A DNA stretch of 19,079 nt from Galactobacter sp. (GTDB lineage: Bacteria; Actinomycetota; Actinomycetes; Actinomycetales; Micrococcaceae), in contig NZ_JALAGT010000105.1 of NCBI RefSeq assembly GCF_022712295.1, positions 1 to 19,079 of the forward strand. The letters run 5' to 3'. Each line of letters opens with the position of its first letter. Within the stretch, counting starts at the first letter, position 1. The notes under the pieces were generated by a model that worked only from the letters and a program-made list of their open reading frames with translations, was not told the DNA's origin and did not search any database. Shown piece by piece: positions 7,080 to 14,811 of this stretch. The translations under genes were made by a program, and so were the position numbers.

Positions 7080-7388
7080 ATGAAGATCACGGTGATGTGT
7101 GGGGCAGGTGCCATGTCCACGTTCGTGGCGCACCGCCTCCGCAGGGCGTGCGATTCGGCAGGCCGCGACGACCTCGTGGGCGTGTCCACACTGAAGGCCG
7201 GTGTGTTGCCAGGAACCGATCTGTTGTTGCTCGGGAACCACGTCCCCAAGAATGCCGAGGCAGTGTTGGAAGCGCAGGAGGCAGGAATCGCCGTGGTGCG
7301 ACTCCCAGCCAATATCGCCTCCGACATCGACGGGCACCGAACCCTGGAACTGGTCCACCAAGCAACAACTGGTCCACCAAGCAATTGA
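7080..7388 (+). CDS. Stand-alone PTS EIIB, lactose/cellobiose type
   Basis: A 102-residue cytoplasmic PTS phosphocarrier of the lactose/chitobiose EIIB fold. The N-terminal strand and P-loop read MKITVMCGAGAMSTF, and Cys7 is the expected phosphorylation site. One extra residue is present in the loop compared with the usual CGAGMST. A later strand (GTDLLLLGNHVPK) and AGIAVVRLP fit the rest of the fold. No cognate EIIA or EIIC of that family is in the window, so it may be regulatory or serve a transporter encoded elsewhere. It is the first gene of the run leading to ptsH. The ATG at 7080 has AAGGAAG five bases upstream, so I use it although the frame opens earlier. Its C-terminus has been altered by a 19-bp tandem duplication just before the stop. 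Confidence 0.8.
   Translation: MKITVMCGAGAMSTFVAHRLRRACDSAGRDDLVGVSTLKAGVLPGTDLLLLGNHVPKNAEAVLEAQEAGIAVVRLPANIASDIDGHRTLELVHQATTGPPSN
7348..7385 (+). repeat. 19-bp tandem duplication at the 3' end of the EIIB gene
   Basis: AACTGGTCCACCAAGCAAC (7348-7366) is followed at once by AACTGGTCCACCAAGCAAT (7367-7385). Since 19 is not a multiple of three, the second copy is read in another frame, and the gene stops at TGA 7386-7388. With a single copy the frame would run on to a TGA at 7429-7431, a few bases before ptsH. Confidence 0.9.
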
Positions 7389-7435
7389 GAGCAAGACCAA
7401 AGCACACTCAACCGATGACGAAGGAGTCTGAACTC

Positions 7436-7711
7436 ATGTCTACCGTTACGCGAACCGTCACCATTGCCGCTTCTCACGGACTGCACGCCCGCCCCGCGAA
7501 GCTCTTCGCCGAGGCAGCCAAGAACTCGGGACTGAAGGTCACCATCGCCAAGGGCGACGGTAAGCCCGCCAACGCCGCCTCCATCCTTGGCGTCATCGCG
7601 TTGGGTGCCAACACCGGCGACGAGGTGACTCTCACCGTGGATGGCGACGGCGCAGAGGCCGTGGCCGATCAGCTGGTCGGCCTGCTGGAGACCGACTCGG
7701 ACGCGGAGTGA
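7436..7711 (+). CDS. ptsH: Phosphocarrier protein HPr
   Basis: The 91-residue cytoplasmic HPr takes phosphate from enzyme I and hands it to EIIA domains, here that of MtlA and, by inference, to MtlR PRD2. The active-site segment is ASHGLHARPAKLF with the phosphorylated His at residue 17. The second conserved segment reads NAASILGVIALGA and keeps the Ser that firmicute HPr kinase modifies. That kinase is generally absent from actinobacteria, so the Ser need not be regulatory. The length is normal for HPr. AAGGAG at 7421-7426 stands nine bases before the ATG. The stop codon is separated from the probable ptsI start by only five bases, so the two are almost certainly co-translated and made in similar amounts. 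Confidence 0.96.
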   Translation: MSTVTRTVTIAASHGLHARPAKLFAEAAKNSGLKVTIAKGDGKPANAASILGVIALGANTGDEVTLTVDGDGAEAVADQLVGLLETDSDAE

Positions 7712-7716
7712 ATGCC

Positions 7717-9387
7717 GTGAGTTCCACGACTGAACTGCACGGCGTCGGGATCGGCCAGGGCGTGGCCTCCGGGCCGGTGGCCTGGATGACTCCGGCACCG
7801 GCCGCTCCGGTGGACGGCCCGGCCTCCCGCCCGGCCGCGGAGGAACTCGACGCCGTCCACGCGGCTGTGTCCGCCGTGGCCGCAGACCTGACTGCCCGCT
7901 CGGAACAGGTGGACGGCCCCGCCAAGGACGTCCTCGAGGCCCAGGCCATGATGGCCGAGGATCCCACCCTGGACGAGTCCGTCACCGACCTCGTCAACGA
8001 GGGCAAGTCGGGGGAGTGGGCGGTTCACCGCGCCTTCGCCGACTTCGCCGAACAGCTCAAGGAGCTGGGCGGCTACCTGGGCGAACGCGCCGCGGACCTG
8101 GCCGACGTGGCCCAACGCGTCGTCGCGCACCTGCGGGGGGTCCCGGCCCCGGGCGTACCGGACCCCGGCCACCCCTTCGTCCTCGTTGCCCAGGACCTGG
8201 CCCCCGCGGACACCGCGCTGCTTGACCTCACCAAGGTCCTCGCGGTGGTCACCACCGAGGGCGGTCCCACGTCCCACACGGCCATCCTGGCAGCGGACAA
8301 GGGCATCGTGGCCGTGGTCGGCCTGGGCGACGGCTCCGCGCTCACAGACGGCGAGACCGTGGTGGTGGACGCCTCAGCCTCCACCGTGACCGTGAACCCG
8401 AGCGACGAGCAGGTCGCCGAGGCGGAGTCCCGGGCCGAGGCCCGTCGCGCCGCTGCGGACGCGCCGCTCACCCCAGGTGCGCTCGCCGACGGCACGGCCG
8501 TGCCGCTGCTGGCCAACCTGGGTAATCCGGATGGCGCGGAAGAGGCGGTGGCACTCGGCGCGGAGGGCGTTGGCCTTTTCCGCACGGAGTTCCTGTTCCT
8601 CTCCTCGGAAGAGGCACCCTCCGTGGAGTCCCAGACCGAGTCCTACACCAAGCTGCTCTCCGCATTCCCCGGCCAGAAGGTCGTGGTGCGGATGCTGGAT
8701 GCCGGCGCGGACAAGCCGCTGGCCTTCCTCACCGACGAGGGCGAGGAGAACCCGGCCCTCGGCAGGCGTGGCATCCGCTCCCTGCGCAATCACGAGGAGA
8801 TCCTGGACCAGCAACTGGCGGCCCTGGCCGCGGCGGACGCCGCGACCGAGGCCAAGCTGCAGGTCATGGCTCCCATGGTCGCAACCGTGGAGGAGACCGA
8901 GTACTTCGTGGCCAAGTGCCGCGAACACGGCATCAAGGTCGCCGGCGTCATGGTGGAGGTCCCATCCGTCGCGCTGCAGGCCGACCAGGTCTTCGCGAAG
9001 GCCGACTTCGGTTCCATCGGTACCAACGACCTCACGCAGTACACACTCGCCGCCGACCGGCTGCTTGGCTCCACCGCCACCTACCAGGACCCATGGCACC
9101 CAGCCGTTCTGAAGCTCATCGCGATGATCGGTGAGGCCGGCGCCAAGCACAACAAGCCCGTTGGCATCTGTGGCCAGGCGGCGGCCGATCCGCTGCTGGC
9201 CGTGGTGCTCGTCGGTCTCGGGGCCACCAGCCTGTCCATGTCACCCAAGGCGCTCGTGGACGTGCGCGCGGAGATCAAGAAGTTCACCTTGGACCAGGCA
9301 GTGCAGATCGCGGCCGCGGCCGTGGAGCAGGCCGAGGCCGCCGACGCCAAGGCGGCAGCGCGTGCCCTGGCAGACAGCTTTCTCTGA
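7717..9387 (+). CDS. ptsI: PTS enzyme I (PEP-protein phosphotransferase)
   Basis: The 556-residue cytoplasmic enzyme I autophosphorylates from phosphoenolpyruvate and passes phosphate to HPr. Domains in order are an N-terminal HPr-binding helical region, the phospho-His domain and the C-terminal PEP-binding TIM barrel. In the phospho-His domain His187 lies in GGPTSHTAIL, at nearly the same position as E. coli His189. The barrel shows VGLFRTEFLFL, VVVRMLDAGADKP, GRRGIRSL, VMVEVPSVAL, GSIGTNDLTQY and the active-site Cys485 in GICGQAA. The last motif is usually CGE, so Gln replaces Glu here. I prefer the GTG at 7717 because GGAG lies nine bases before it; a GTG at 7708, overlapping the ptsH stop, would add three residues. 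It lies between ptsH and mtlA. Confidence 0.96.
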   Translation: MSSTTELHGVGIGQGVASGPVAWMTPAPAAPVDGPASRPAAEELDAVHAAVSAVAADLTARSEQVDGPAKDVLEAQAMMAEDPTLDESVTDLVNEGKSGEWAVHRAFADFAEQLKELGGYLGERAADLADVAQRVVAHLRGVPAPGVPDPGHPFVLVAQDLAPADTALLDLTKVLAVVTTEGGPTSHTAILAADKGIVAVVGLGDGSALTDGETVVVDASASTVTVNPSDEQVAEAESRAEARRAAADAPLTPGALADGTAVPLLANLGNPDGAEEAVALGAEGVGLFRTEFLFLSSEEAPSVESQTESYTKLLSAFPGQKVVVRMLDAGADKPLAFLTDEGEENPALGRRGIRSLRNHEEILDQQLAALAAADAATEAKLQVMAPMVATVEETEYFVAKCREHGIKVAGVMVEVPSVALQADQVFAKADFGSIGTNDLTQYTLAADRLLGSTATYQDPWHPAVLKLIAMIGEAGAKHNKPVGICGQAAADPLLAVVLVGLGATSLSMSPKALVDVRAEIKKFTLDQAVQIAAAAVEQAEAADAKAAARALADSFL

Positions 9388-9399
9388 GCCGCCCTCTCC

Positions 9400-9418
9400 G
9401 AATCAGTTCTGAATCAGT
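9400..9418. repeat. 11-bp direct duplication after ptsI
   Basis: GAATCAGT occurs at 9400-9407 and 9411-9418, a period of 11 bases. It begins 13 bases past the ptsI stop codon. Confidence 0.55.
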
Positions 9419-9429
9419 CATCAGCAACC

Positions 9430-9452
9430 GAAGCAGCCCCACCTGCTGCTTC
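9430..9452 (+). promoter_or_regulatory. Hairpin between ptsI and mtlA
   Basis: GAAGCAGC (9430-9437) and GCTGCTTC (9445-9452) form a perfect 8-bp stem with a 7-base loop. No T-run follows, so it may be an mRNA processing or stability element, a weak attenuator or a protein-binding palindrome. It sits between the general PTS genes and the transporter gene. Confidence 0.4.
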
Positions 9453-9490
9453 ACCATCAACCCGCACCATCAACCCGCACCATCAACTTT
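9452..9490. repeat. Three 13-bp tandem units upstream of mtlA
   Basis: CACCATCAACCCG occurs at 9452-9464 and 9465-9477, and CACCATCAACTTT at 9478-9490. The array ends 30 bases before the mtlA start. It lies between the hairpin and the mtlA ribosome site. Confidence 0.9.
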
Positions 9491-9520
9491 GAGCAACTCG
9501 ACCTTCCAAAGGACATCATC

Positions 9521-11602
9521 ATGAGTGCCACCGCCACCGGTGCCGAAGGCACCAAGAACCGGAGCAGTCTCCGCGTCGGCGTGCAGAAATTCGGGACCTT
9601 CCTCTCCGGCATGGTCATGCCGAACATCCCAGCGCTGATCGCCTGGGGCATCTTCACGGCCTTCTTCATCGCGGACGGCTTCACGCCGGTCCCGTCTCTG
9701 GAATCCGTCCAGACGCCGATGATCCACTACCTGCTGCCCGTTCTGATCGCCATCCAGGGCGGCCGCATGATCCACGAGAACCGTGGTGCGGTGGTCGCAG
9801 GTATCGCGACCTTCGGCGTCATCGCCGGTTCCGACTGGTTGATCGCGCAGGAGAACATCGACCTGGCCGCTCAGGGTGAGAACCCCATCGGGCAGATCAA
9901 CATGTTCATCGGTGCCATGATCATGGGGCCCTTGGCCGCTTGGGTCATGAAGAAGCTTGACCAGTCCTGGGCAGGCAAGATCAAGGCCGGCTTCGAGATG
10001 CTCGTGGACATGTTCTCCGCCGGCATCCTCGGCTTCGGCATGGCCATCGTGGGCTTCTTCGGCCTGGCGCCCATCGTCAACTGGCTGATGCACATCCTGG
10101 GCGACGGCGTTGAATGGCTCATCGATCGCGGCTTGCTCCCGCTGACCTCGATCCTCATCGAACCTGCCAAGGTCTTCTTCCTCAACAACGCCATCAACCA
10201 CGGTGCGCTGACTCCGCTCGGTATCGAGGAATCCGCCGAACACGGCAAGTCCGTGCTCTTCCTGCTCGAGGCCAACCCCGGCGTCGGAGCGGGCCTGTTG
10301 CTGGCGTTCACCTTCTTCGGCGTCGGTGCCGCCCGCGCCTCCGCCCCCGGTGCGCTGCTGATCCAGTTCGTGGGCGGCATCCACGAGGTCTACTTCCCCT
10401 ACGTCATGATGAAGCCCGCACTGCTGCTGGCCGTCATCGGTGGTGGCATGTCCGGTGTGGCCGTGAACGTCGCCTTCGGCACCGGGTTGAGAGCGCCGGC
10501 CTCTCCGGGATCCATCATCGCTGTACTGGGCCAGACGGCAGGAGGCTCTTATCTAGGCGTCATCCTAGCCGTGATCGTCTCCGCGGCCGTGACCTTCGTG
10601 ATCGCCGCGGCCATCCTGCGTGCCTCTCGTAGGCGCGACCTCGAGGCAGAGGCGGCGGGCGGAAGCAGCTTTGCCGCTGCCGTGGCCGCCACCGAGGCCA
10701 ACAAGGGTAAGTCCTCCTCCGTGCTCGGCTCCATGGCGGCGGGCGGCGCCGCCGCGACGGCCGTGGCCACCACGGCCATCCACAACGTGATCTTCGCCTG
10801 CGACGCAGGCATGGGATCCTCCGCGATGGGTGCCTCGGTACTGCGCAAGAAGTTCAAGCAGGCAGGCATCACCGACATCGACGTGACCAACAAGGCCATC
10901 GCGAATCTGCCCGGCAACACCGATCTGGTGATCACCCAGCAGCAGCTCACCGACCGCGCCAAGCAGAAGGAACCGGGCGCAGTCCACGTCTCGGTGGACA
11001 ATTTCATGGGTGCACCCGAATACGACCAGGTGGTGCAGATGGTGCTGGATCAGCGCAACGGCGGGGGAACTGACGCAGTGCCCGACGACGCGGCGTCGGC
11101 TTCCGCCGACGCGGCACCTGCCACCGCGGAACCCGCTGCTGCGGCGGCGGCCGAGCCCAGCGCGTCGGGCATTCTGACTCCGGGTAACGTGCGCATCCAC
11201 TCCGGGTCGGCCACGAGGGACGAGGCCATCGAGGAGGCCGCCTCCATCCTGGTCGCAGCGGGCGCCGTCACCGACGGTTACGCACAGGCCATGAAGGACC
11301 GTGAGGCCACCGTCTCCACCTTCATGGGCAACGGCCTGGCCATCCCGCACGGTACCGGCGAGGCCAAGGACACCGTCATCGGCTCCGCGATCTCGGTGGC
11401 CCGCTACGACGGCGGCATCGACTGGGGCGACGGCGACCAAGCGAAGTTCGTCATCGGCATCGCGGGCAAGGACGGGGAACACCTGACCATCCTGGCCAAG
11501 GTCGCAGAGCTCTTCTCGGACGAGGACAAGGTGGCCCAGCTCGAGGCGGCCTCCACGCCCGAGGAGATCTACCAGCTCGTCAACGACGTCAACGAGGACT
11601 GA
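9521..11602 (+). CDS. mtlA: Mannitol-specific PTS transporter EIICBA
   Basis: The 693-residue inner-membrane permease imports mannitol while phosphorylating it to mannitol-1-phosphate. Residues about 20-370 are the EIIC channel domain with several membrane helices. It carries the family motifs FLNNAINHGAL (220-230) and GGIHEVYFPYVMMKP (285-299), where Glu289 lies in the substrate-binding GGIHE motif. EIIB follows (about 421-510) with phospho-Cys427 in FACDAGMGSSAMGA. An Ala/Asp-rich linker covers about 512-549. EIIA (about 550-693) carries phospho-His610 in LAIPHGT. This is the full three-domain form seen in E. coli (637 residues), with longer linkers. AAAGGA at 9508-9513 supports the ATG at 9521. 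mtlD starts 16 bases after the stop, so the two form an operon. Confidence 0.96.
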   Translation: MSATATGAEGTKNRSSLRVGVQKFGTFLSGMVMPNIPALIAWGIFTAFFIADGFTPVPSLESVQTPMIHYLLPVLIAIQGGRMIHENRGAVVAGIATFGVIAGSDWLIAQENIDLAAQGENPIGQINMFIGAMIMGPLAAWVMKKLDQSWAGKIKAGFEMLVDMFSAGILGFGMAIVGFFGLAPIVNWLMHILGDGVEWLIDRGLLPLTSILIEPAKVFFLNNAINHGALTPLGIEESAEHGKSVLFLLEANPGVGAGLLLAFTFFGVGAARASAPGALLIQFVGGIHEVYFPYVMMKPALLLAVIGGGMSGVAVNVAFGTGLRAPASPGSIIAVLGQTAGGSYLGVILAVIVSAAVTFVIAAAILRASRRRDLEAEAAGGSSFAAAVAATEANKGKSSSVLGSMAAGGAAATAVATTAIHNVIFACDAGMGSSAMGASVLRKKFKQAGITDIDVTNKAIANLPGNTDLVITQQQLTDRAKQKEPGAVHVSVDNFMGAPEYDQVVQMVLDQRNGGGTDAVPDDAASASADAAPATAEPAAAAAAEPSASGILTPGNVRIHSGSATRDEAIEEAASILVAAGAVTDGYAQAMKDREATVSTFMGNGLAIPHGTGEAKDTVIGSAISVARYDGGIDWGDGDQAKFVIGIAGKDGEHLTILAKVAELFSDEDKVAQLEAASTPEEIYQLVNDVNED

Positions 11603-11618
11603 AAGGAACTGAGCAACC

Positions 11619-12797
11619 ATGAGTGATGTCTCCACGACGAGTGGTGTCTCCAAGAAGGCCGTGCACTTCGGTGCTGGCAACATCGGCCGCGGCTTCGTAG
11701 GGCTGCTGTTGCACAACGGTGGCTACGAGGTTCTCTTCTCCGACGTGGCCGCGCCGCTGGTGGACGCCCTGAAGGCGGCCTCCTCCTACACTGTGCACGA
11801 GGTCGGTGAGGGCGGCGTGGACCATGAGGTCACCGCCTTCCGGGCCGTGAACTCCGCAGAAGAGCCGGATCGGCTGGCGGACGAACTCGCCACTGCGGAG
11901 GTCGCCACCACAGCGGTGGGGCCCACGGTCCTGAAATTCATCGCGCCCAACCTGGTGGAAGGTCTGCGTCGTCGCTCGGTGGACGCTGCGCCGCTGAAGG
12001 TCATGGCGTGCGAGAACGCCATCGGGGCCACCGACACCCTGCGCGAGGCCATCGTGGCAGCGGCAGGGGAGGAATGGGCCTCGCTGGAGGGCAAGGCAGT
12101 CTTCGCGAACACGGCCGTGGACCGCATCGTGCCGGGGCAACCGGCCGACGGCGGGATCGACGTGACGGTTGAGCCCTTCTTCGAGTGGGCCATCGAGCAG
12201 GGACCCTTCGGCGGGGACCTGCCCACCATCCCCGGCGCCCACTTCGTGGATGAGCTCGGTCCATACATCGAGCGCAAACTGTTCACCGTCAACACGGGGC
12301 ACGCTGCCACGGCGTACTTCGGTGCCCATGCGGGCATCGAGAAGATCTCGGACGCGCTGGCCTCGCCAGCGGTCGAGACGGCCGTGACCGCCGCCGTGGA
12401 GGAGACCAGCGCCCTGCTGGCTGCCAAGCACGGCTTCGACCCAGCGGACCTGGCCGAGTACCGTGCACGGATCCTGGATCGATTCCGCAACCCCGCACTG
12501 CCTGACACCGTGCAGCGGGTGGGACGGCAGCCGCTGCGCAAGCTCTCACGCCACGAGCGCTTCGTGGGCCCTGCCGCCGAAGCGGCCGAGCGAGGGCTGT
12601 CCTCGTCCGCGCTGGTCGCCGCCATGGGCGCCGCCCTGTACTTCGACGAGGCCGGCGACGAACAGGCCGTGGAACTCCAGGAGTTGCTCTCCTCCATGAA
12701 CGCGGACGCCTTCACTGAGCACGTGACCGGGTTGGAGCCGGAGCATCCGCTCTACGTCAGCGTGCGTGACCTGGTGGCGGCGCACCAACGCGGCTGA
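11619..12797 (+). CDS. mtlD: Mannitol-1-phosphate 5-dehydrogenase
   Basis: The 392-residue cytoplasmic enzyme oxidises mannitol-1-phosphate with NAD+ to fructose-6-phosphate, linking mannitol uptake to glycolysis. It belongs to the polyol-specific long-chain dehydrogenases. The N-terminal Rossmann motif is VHFGAGNIGRGF (residues 15-26), followed by ACENA (130-134) and NTAVDRIVP (164-172). The catalytic KxxxxNxxH motif is Lys220-Asn225-His228 in KLFTVNTGHA. The length is typical of the family. AAAGGA directly after the mtlA stop, 11 bases from the ATG, supports the start. The stop codon lies inside the first unit of a 27-bp tandem duplication, followed by a long terminator-like hairpin. Confidence 0.96.
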   Translation: MSDVSTTSGVSKKAVHFGAGNIGRGFVGLLLHNGGYEVLFSDVAAPLVDALKAASSYTVHEVGEGGVDHEVTAFRAVNSAEEPDRLADELATAEVATTAVGPTVLKFIAPNLVEGLRRRSVDAAPLKVMACENAIGATDTLREAIVAAAGEEWASLEGKAVFANTAVDRIVPGQPADGGIDVTVEPFFEWAIEQGPFGGDLPTIPGAHFVDELGPYIERKLFTVNTGHAATAYFGAHAGIEKISDALASPAVETAVTAAVEETSALLAAKHGFDPADLAEYRARILDRFRNPALPDTVQRVGRQPLRKLSRHERFVGPAAEAAERGLSSSALVAAMGAALYFDEAGDEQAVELQELLSSMNADAFTEHVTGLEPEHPLYVSVRDLVAAHQRG

Positions 12798-12850
12798 GTC
12801 TTTGACGTAACACGTCGCGGCTGAGTCGTTGACGCAACACGTCGCGGCTT
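12789..12850. repeat. 27-bp tandem repeat spanning the mtlD stop codon
   Basis: Unit one (12789-12815) and unit two (12816-12842) both begin CGCGGCTGAGTC and end AACACGT, with two substitutions between them. A shortened third copy starts at 12843. The TGA of mtlD (12795-12797) lies in the first unit and is duplicated in the second. In unit one GACGT-AAC-ACGTC is also a small palindrome. Confidence 0.9.
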
Positions 12851-12859
12851 GACGCAGCG

Positions 12860-12921
12860 GAGTCCGGCAAATGCCGTCCAGGCACATCTTGTGATCTGGA
12901 TGACATTTGCCGGACTCTTTT
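12860..12921 (+). terminator. Long hairpin with T-run after mtlD
   Basis: GAGTCCGGCAAATG (12860-12873) is perfectly complementary to CATTTGCCGGACTC (12904-12917). Inside it, TCCAG pairs with CTGGA, and CACA pairs with TGTG around a TCT loop, so almost the whole element folds. TTTT follows at 12918-12921, matching an intrinsic terminator for the mtl operon on the plus strand. Confidence 0.8.
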
Positions 12922-12951
12922 CTGGCATGAGCGCGTATTAGTTTGACGCGC

Positions 12952-14718
12952 ATGCGCCTCACCAATGTGGCCCATCTGCGCCTGCCCTTCGGGCGCCTCA
13001 TGGGCTATGACGTCACCGTGACCGACCTGCCCGGCACCGTACCGGTCTCCTTCGACCAACGTCGCCATGTGGGCGGCGGGGCCCGTCCAGGCTCCTGGAT
13101 GGCGCTGTCCTTCACCGTGCCCGGACGGGCGCCGCTGGAGGAACTGGCGCAGGCCTGGCTGTCGGTGATCGCCAGGCACGGGACCCTCACCACCGTCTTC
13201 ACGCCTGAGCCGGACGGCGCCCCTTCCGCTCATCCGGTCAGGATCGGCCCGGGGGAGTGGGTGGAGCATCAGATCGGGGAGGGGCAGGCCGTCAACGACG
13301 CCGTGCGGGACGTGCTGGACAGGGCCTGTTCCCCGTTCGAACGCCCCTCGCACAGACTCTGCGCGCTGGAGACCGAGGCCGAGACCACCGTGGTGATCGG
13401 TTCCGACCACTCCCACGTGGACATGTGGTCCATGCTGGTCATCGCCCGGGACCTGCTCACCGCCTTGCGTCGGATTCGCAAGGGTGAGGGTGGGCAGTTG
13501 GATCATGCACCGGACTTCGCCGATCACACCCGTGCCCTGGCCCGCAGGCCCACGGCGCCGGATGAGGTCAGGCGGCGGTGGGCGGAGATCCTGGAGGCCT
13601 CCGGCAACGTGATGCCGCGGTTCCCGCTCCCCCTGGGAGACACCGCCACTCATGCGGAACGAGTCGAGGTCAGAGACGTCCTGGACCGGGACGACGCCGC
13701 CGCGTTCGCCGTGGCCGCCAAGGCTGCAGGCGTCTCCACGCTGACCATGGCCGTGGCCGCCATGACGGCCGTGACACGCGAACTCGCGGACACGGGGCTG
13801 CGGGCGGTGTTCCCGGTGCATTCGCGCTACGAGGAGGCTTGGCACGATTCGGTGGGGTGGTTCATCACGAACTCCGTCGTCGAGAGCCTGGACCCCACAC
13901 CCTCGGCCGCGTCCTCTGCAGTCAGGGAGGCCATCCGGCTCGGATCATGGCCGCTGGAGGACCTGCTGGCTCCCTGGGGTGGCATGCCGGAGGTCCCAGG
14001 GATGTTCGCGATCTCCTGGCTGGACCTTCGCAGGCTCCCCGTGCGCATCGACTCCCGAGCGTTGAACGCCGAATACGTGGGAGCCACCATCCGTACCGAT
14101 GGCGTCATGCTGGGGTTCATCCTGGACGAATCCGGGCTGCACTTACGCTGCCGCTACCCGGACACCGAGGAGGCACGCCGGAACGTGGGCGCCTGGCTGG
14201 ATCTGTTGCTCACCCGATTGCGCGGCATCGCGGCCGGATCCGTGTCGGGGATGCTCCCAGCCGGCGGCACTGCGTATCGGATCGAACGTGCCGAACGCGC
14301 TGACGTCGCCGCGATCGTCGATCTGCTCAACCAGGACGAGGTGGGACGCGACCGTGAGGCCGCCGACCTGGAGACCTACGAACGGGCCTACGACCTGGTC
14401 ACCCGCGATCGGTCCAACTACCTGGCCGTGGTGCGTTCCCCCGGTGGGGAGATCGTGGCAACCATGCAACTCACCGTGATCCCCGGCCTGTCCCGGGGCG
14501 GTGCCACCCGCCTACAGATCGAGGCCCTGCGCGTTGCCGAGGAACATCGGGGGCGTGGGCTCGGCACCGCGATGCTTGGCTGGGCGCACGAGCACGGCCG
14601 GGCCCACGGAGCCGCCCTGTCCCAGGTGGACACCGACCAGATCCGGGTCCGGGCCCGCGCCTTCTACGAACGCAACGGGTACCAGGCCCACCATGTGGGG
14701 CTCAAACGCCAACTCTGA
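12952..14718 (+). CDS. Condensation-type acyltransferase fused to a GNAT domain
   Basis: A 588-residue cytoplasmic protein with two acyl-transfer domains. Residues about 1-425 resemble the condensation/PapA/wax-ester-synthase superfamily. SDHSHVDMWSM at about 151-161 corresponds to the HHxxxDG catalytic motif: the second His (153) and the Asp (157) remain, while the first His is Asp and the Gly is Met. VGWFITN at about 301-307 matches the conserved strand near the active-site tunnel. Residues about 442-588 are a GNAT domain with the acetyl-CoA loop in RVAEEHRGRGLGTAML and the C-terminal ARAFYERNGY. No carrier-protein or adenylation domain is present or nearby, so substrates are unknown. I chose the ATG at 12952. 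It lacks a Shine-Dalgarno site; TATTAG at 12936-12941 would place transcription about four bases upstream, suggesting a nearly leaderless mRNA. Confidence 0.8.
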   Translation: MRLTNVAHLRLPFGRLMGYDVTVTDLPGTVPVSFDQRRHVGGGARPGSWMALSFTVPGRAPLEELAQAWLSVIARHGTLTTVFTPEPDGAPSAHPVRIGPGEWVEHQIGEGQAVNDAVRDVLDRACSPFERPSHRLCALETEAETTVVIGSDHSHVDMWSMLVIARDLLTALRRIRKGEGGQLDHAPDFADHTRALARRPTAPDEVRRRWAEILEASGNVMPRFPLPLGDTATHAERVEVRDVLDRDDAAAFAVAAKAAGVSTLTMAVAAMTAVTRELADTGLRAVFPVHSRYEEAWHDSVGWFITNSVVESLDPTPSAASSAVREAIRLGSWPLEDLLAPWGGMPEVPGMFAISWLDLRRLPVRIDSRALNAEYVGATIRTDGVMLGFILDESGLHLRCRYPDTEEARRNVGAWLDLLLTRLRGIAAGSVSGMLPAGGTAYRIERAERADVAAIVDLLNQDEVGRDREAADLETYERAYDLVTRDRSNYLAVVRSPGGEIVATMQLTVIPGLSRGGATRLQIEALRVAEEHRGRGLGTAMLGWAHEHGRAHGAALSQVDTDQIRVRARAFYERNGYQAHHVGLKRQL

Positions 14719-14726
14719 GCATGGCA

Positions 14727-14811
14727 CATGCCCGGTAGCTCATGCCGGGTGGCTCATGCCCGGTGGGCTGCGGCGGCGGCTCATGCCCGGTGGGCCGCGC
14801 CCGGTGGCTCA
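14727..14811. repeat. 14-bp GC-rich tandem repeat between convergent genes
   Basis: Units like CATGCCCGGTGGCT start at 14727, 14741, 14755 and 14782, and a last partial unit reaches 14811. On the minus strand the units read TGAGCCACCGGGCA, and the final one contains the TGA stop of the OmpA-like gene (14809-14811). CCCGG and CCGGG within neighbouring units can pair into hairpins, which might help terminate both convergent transcripts. Confidence 0.8.

Noticed and set aside
10565..11716. 383-residue minus-strand reading frame
   Set aside because: It is antisense to the EIIB and EIIA domains of mtlA, which carry clear active-site motifs.
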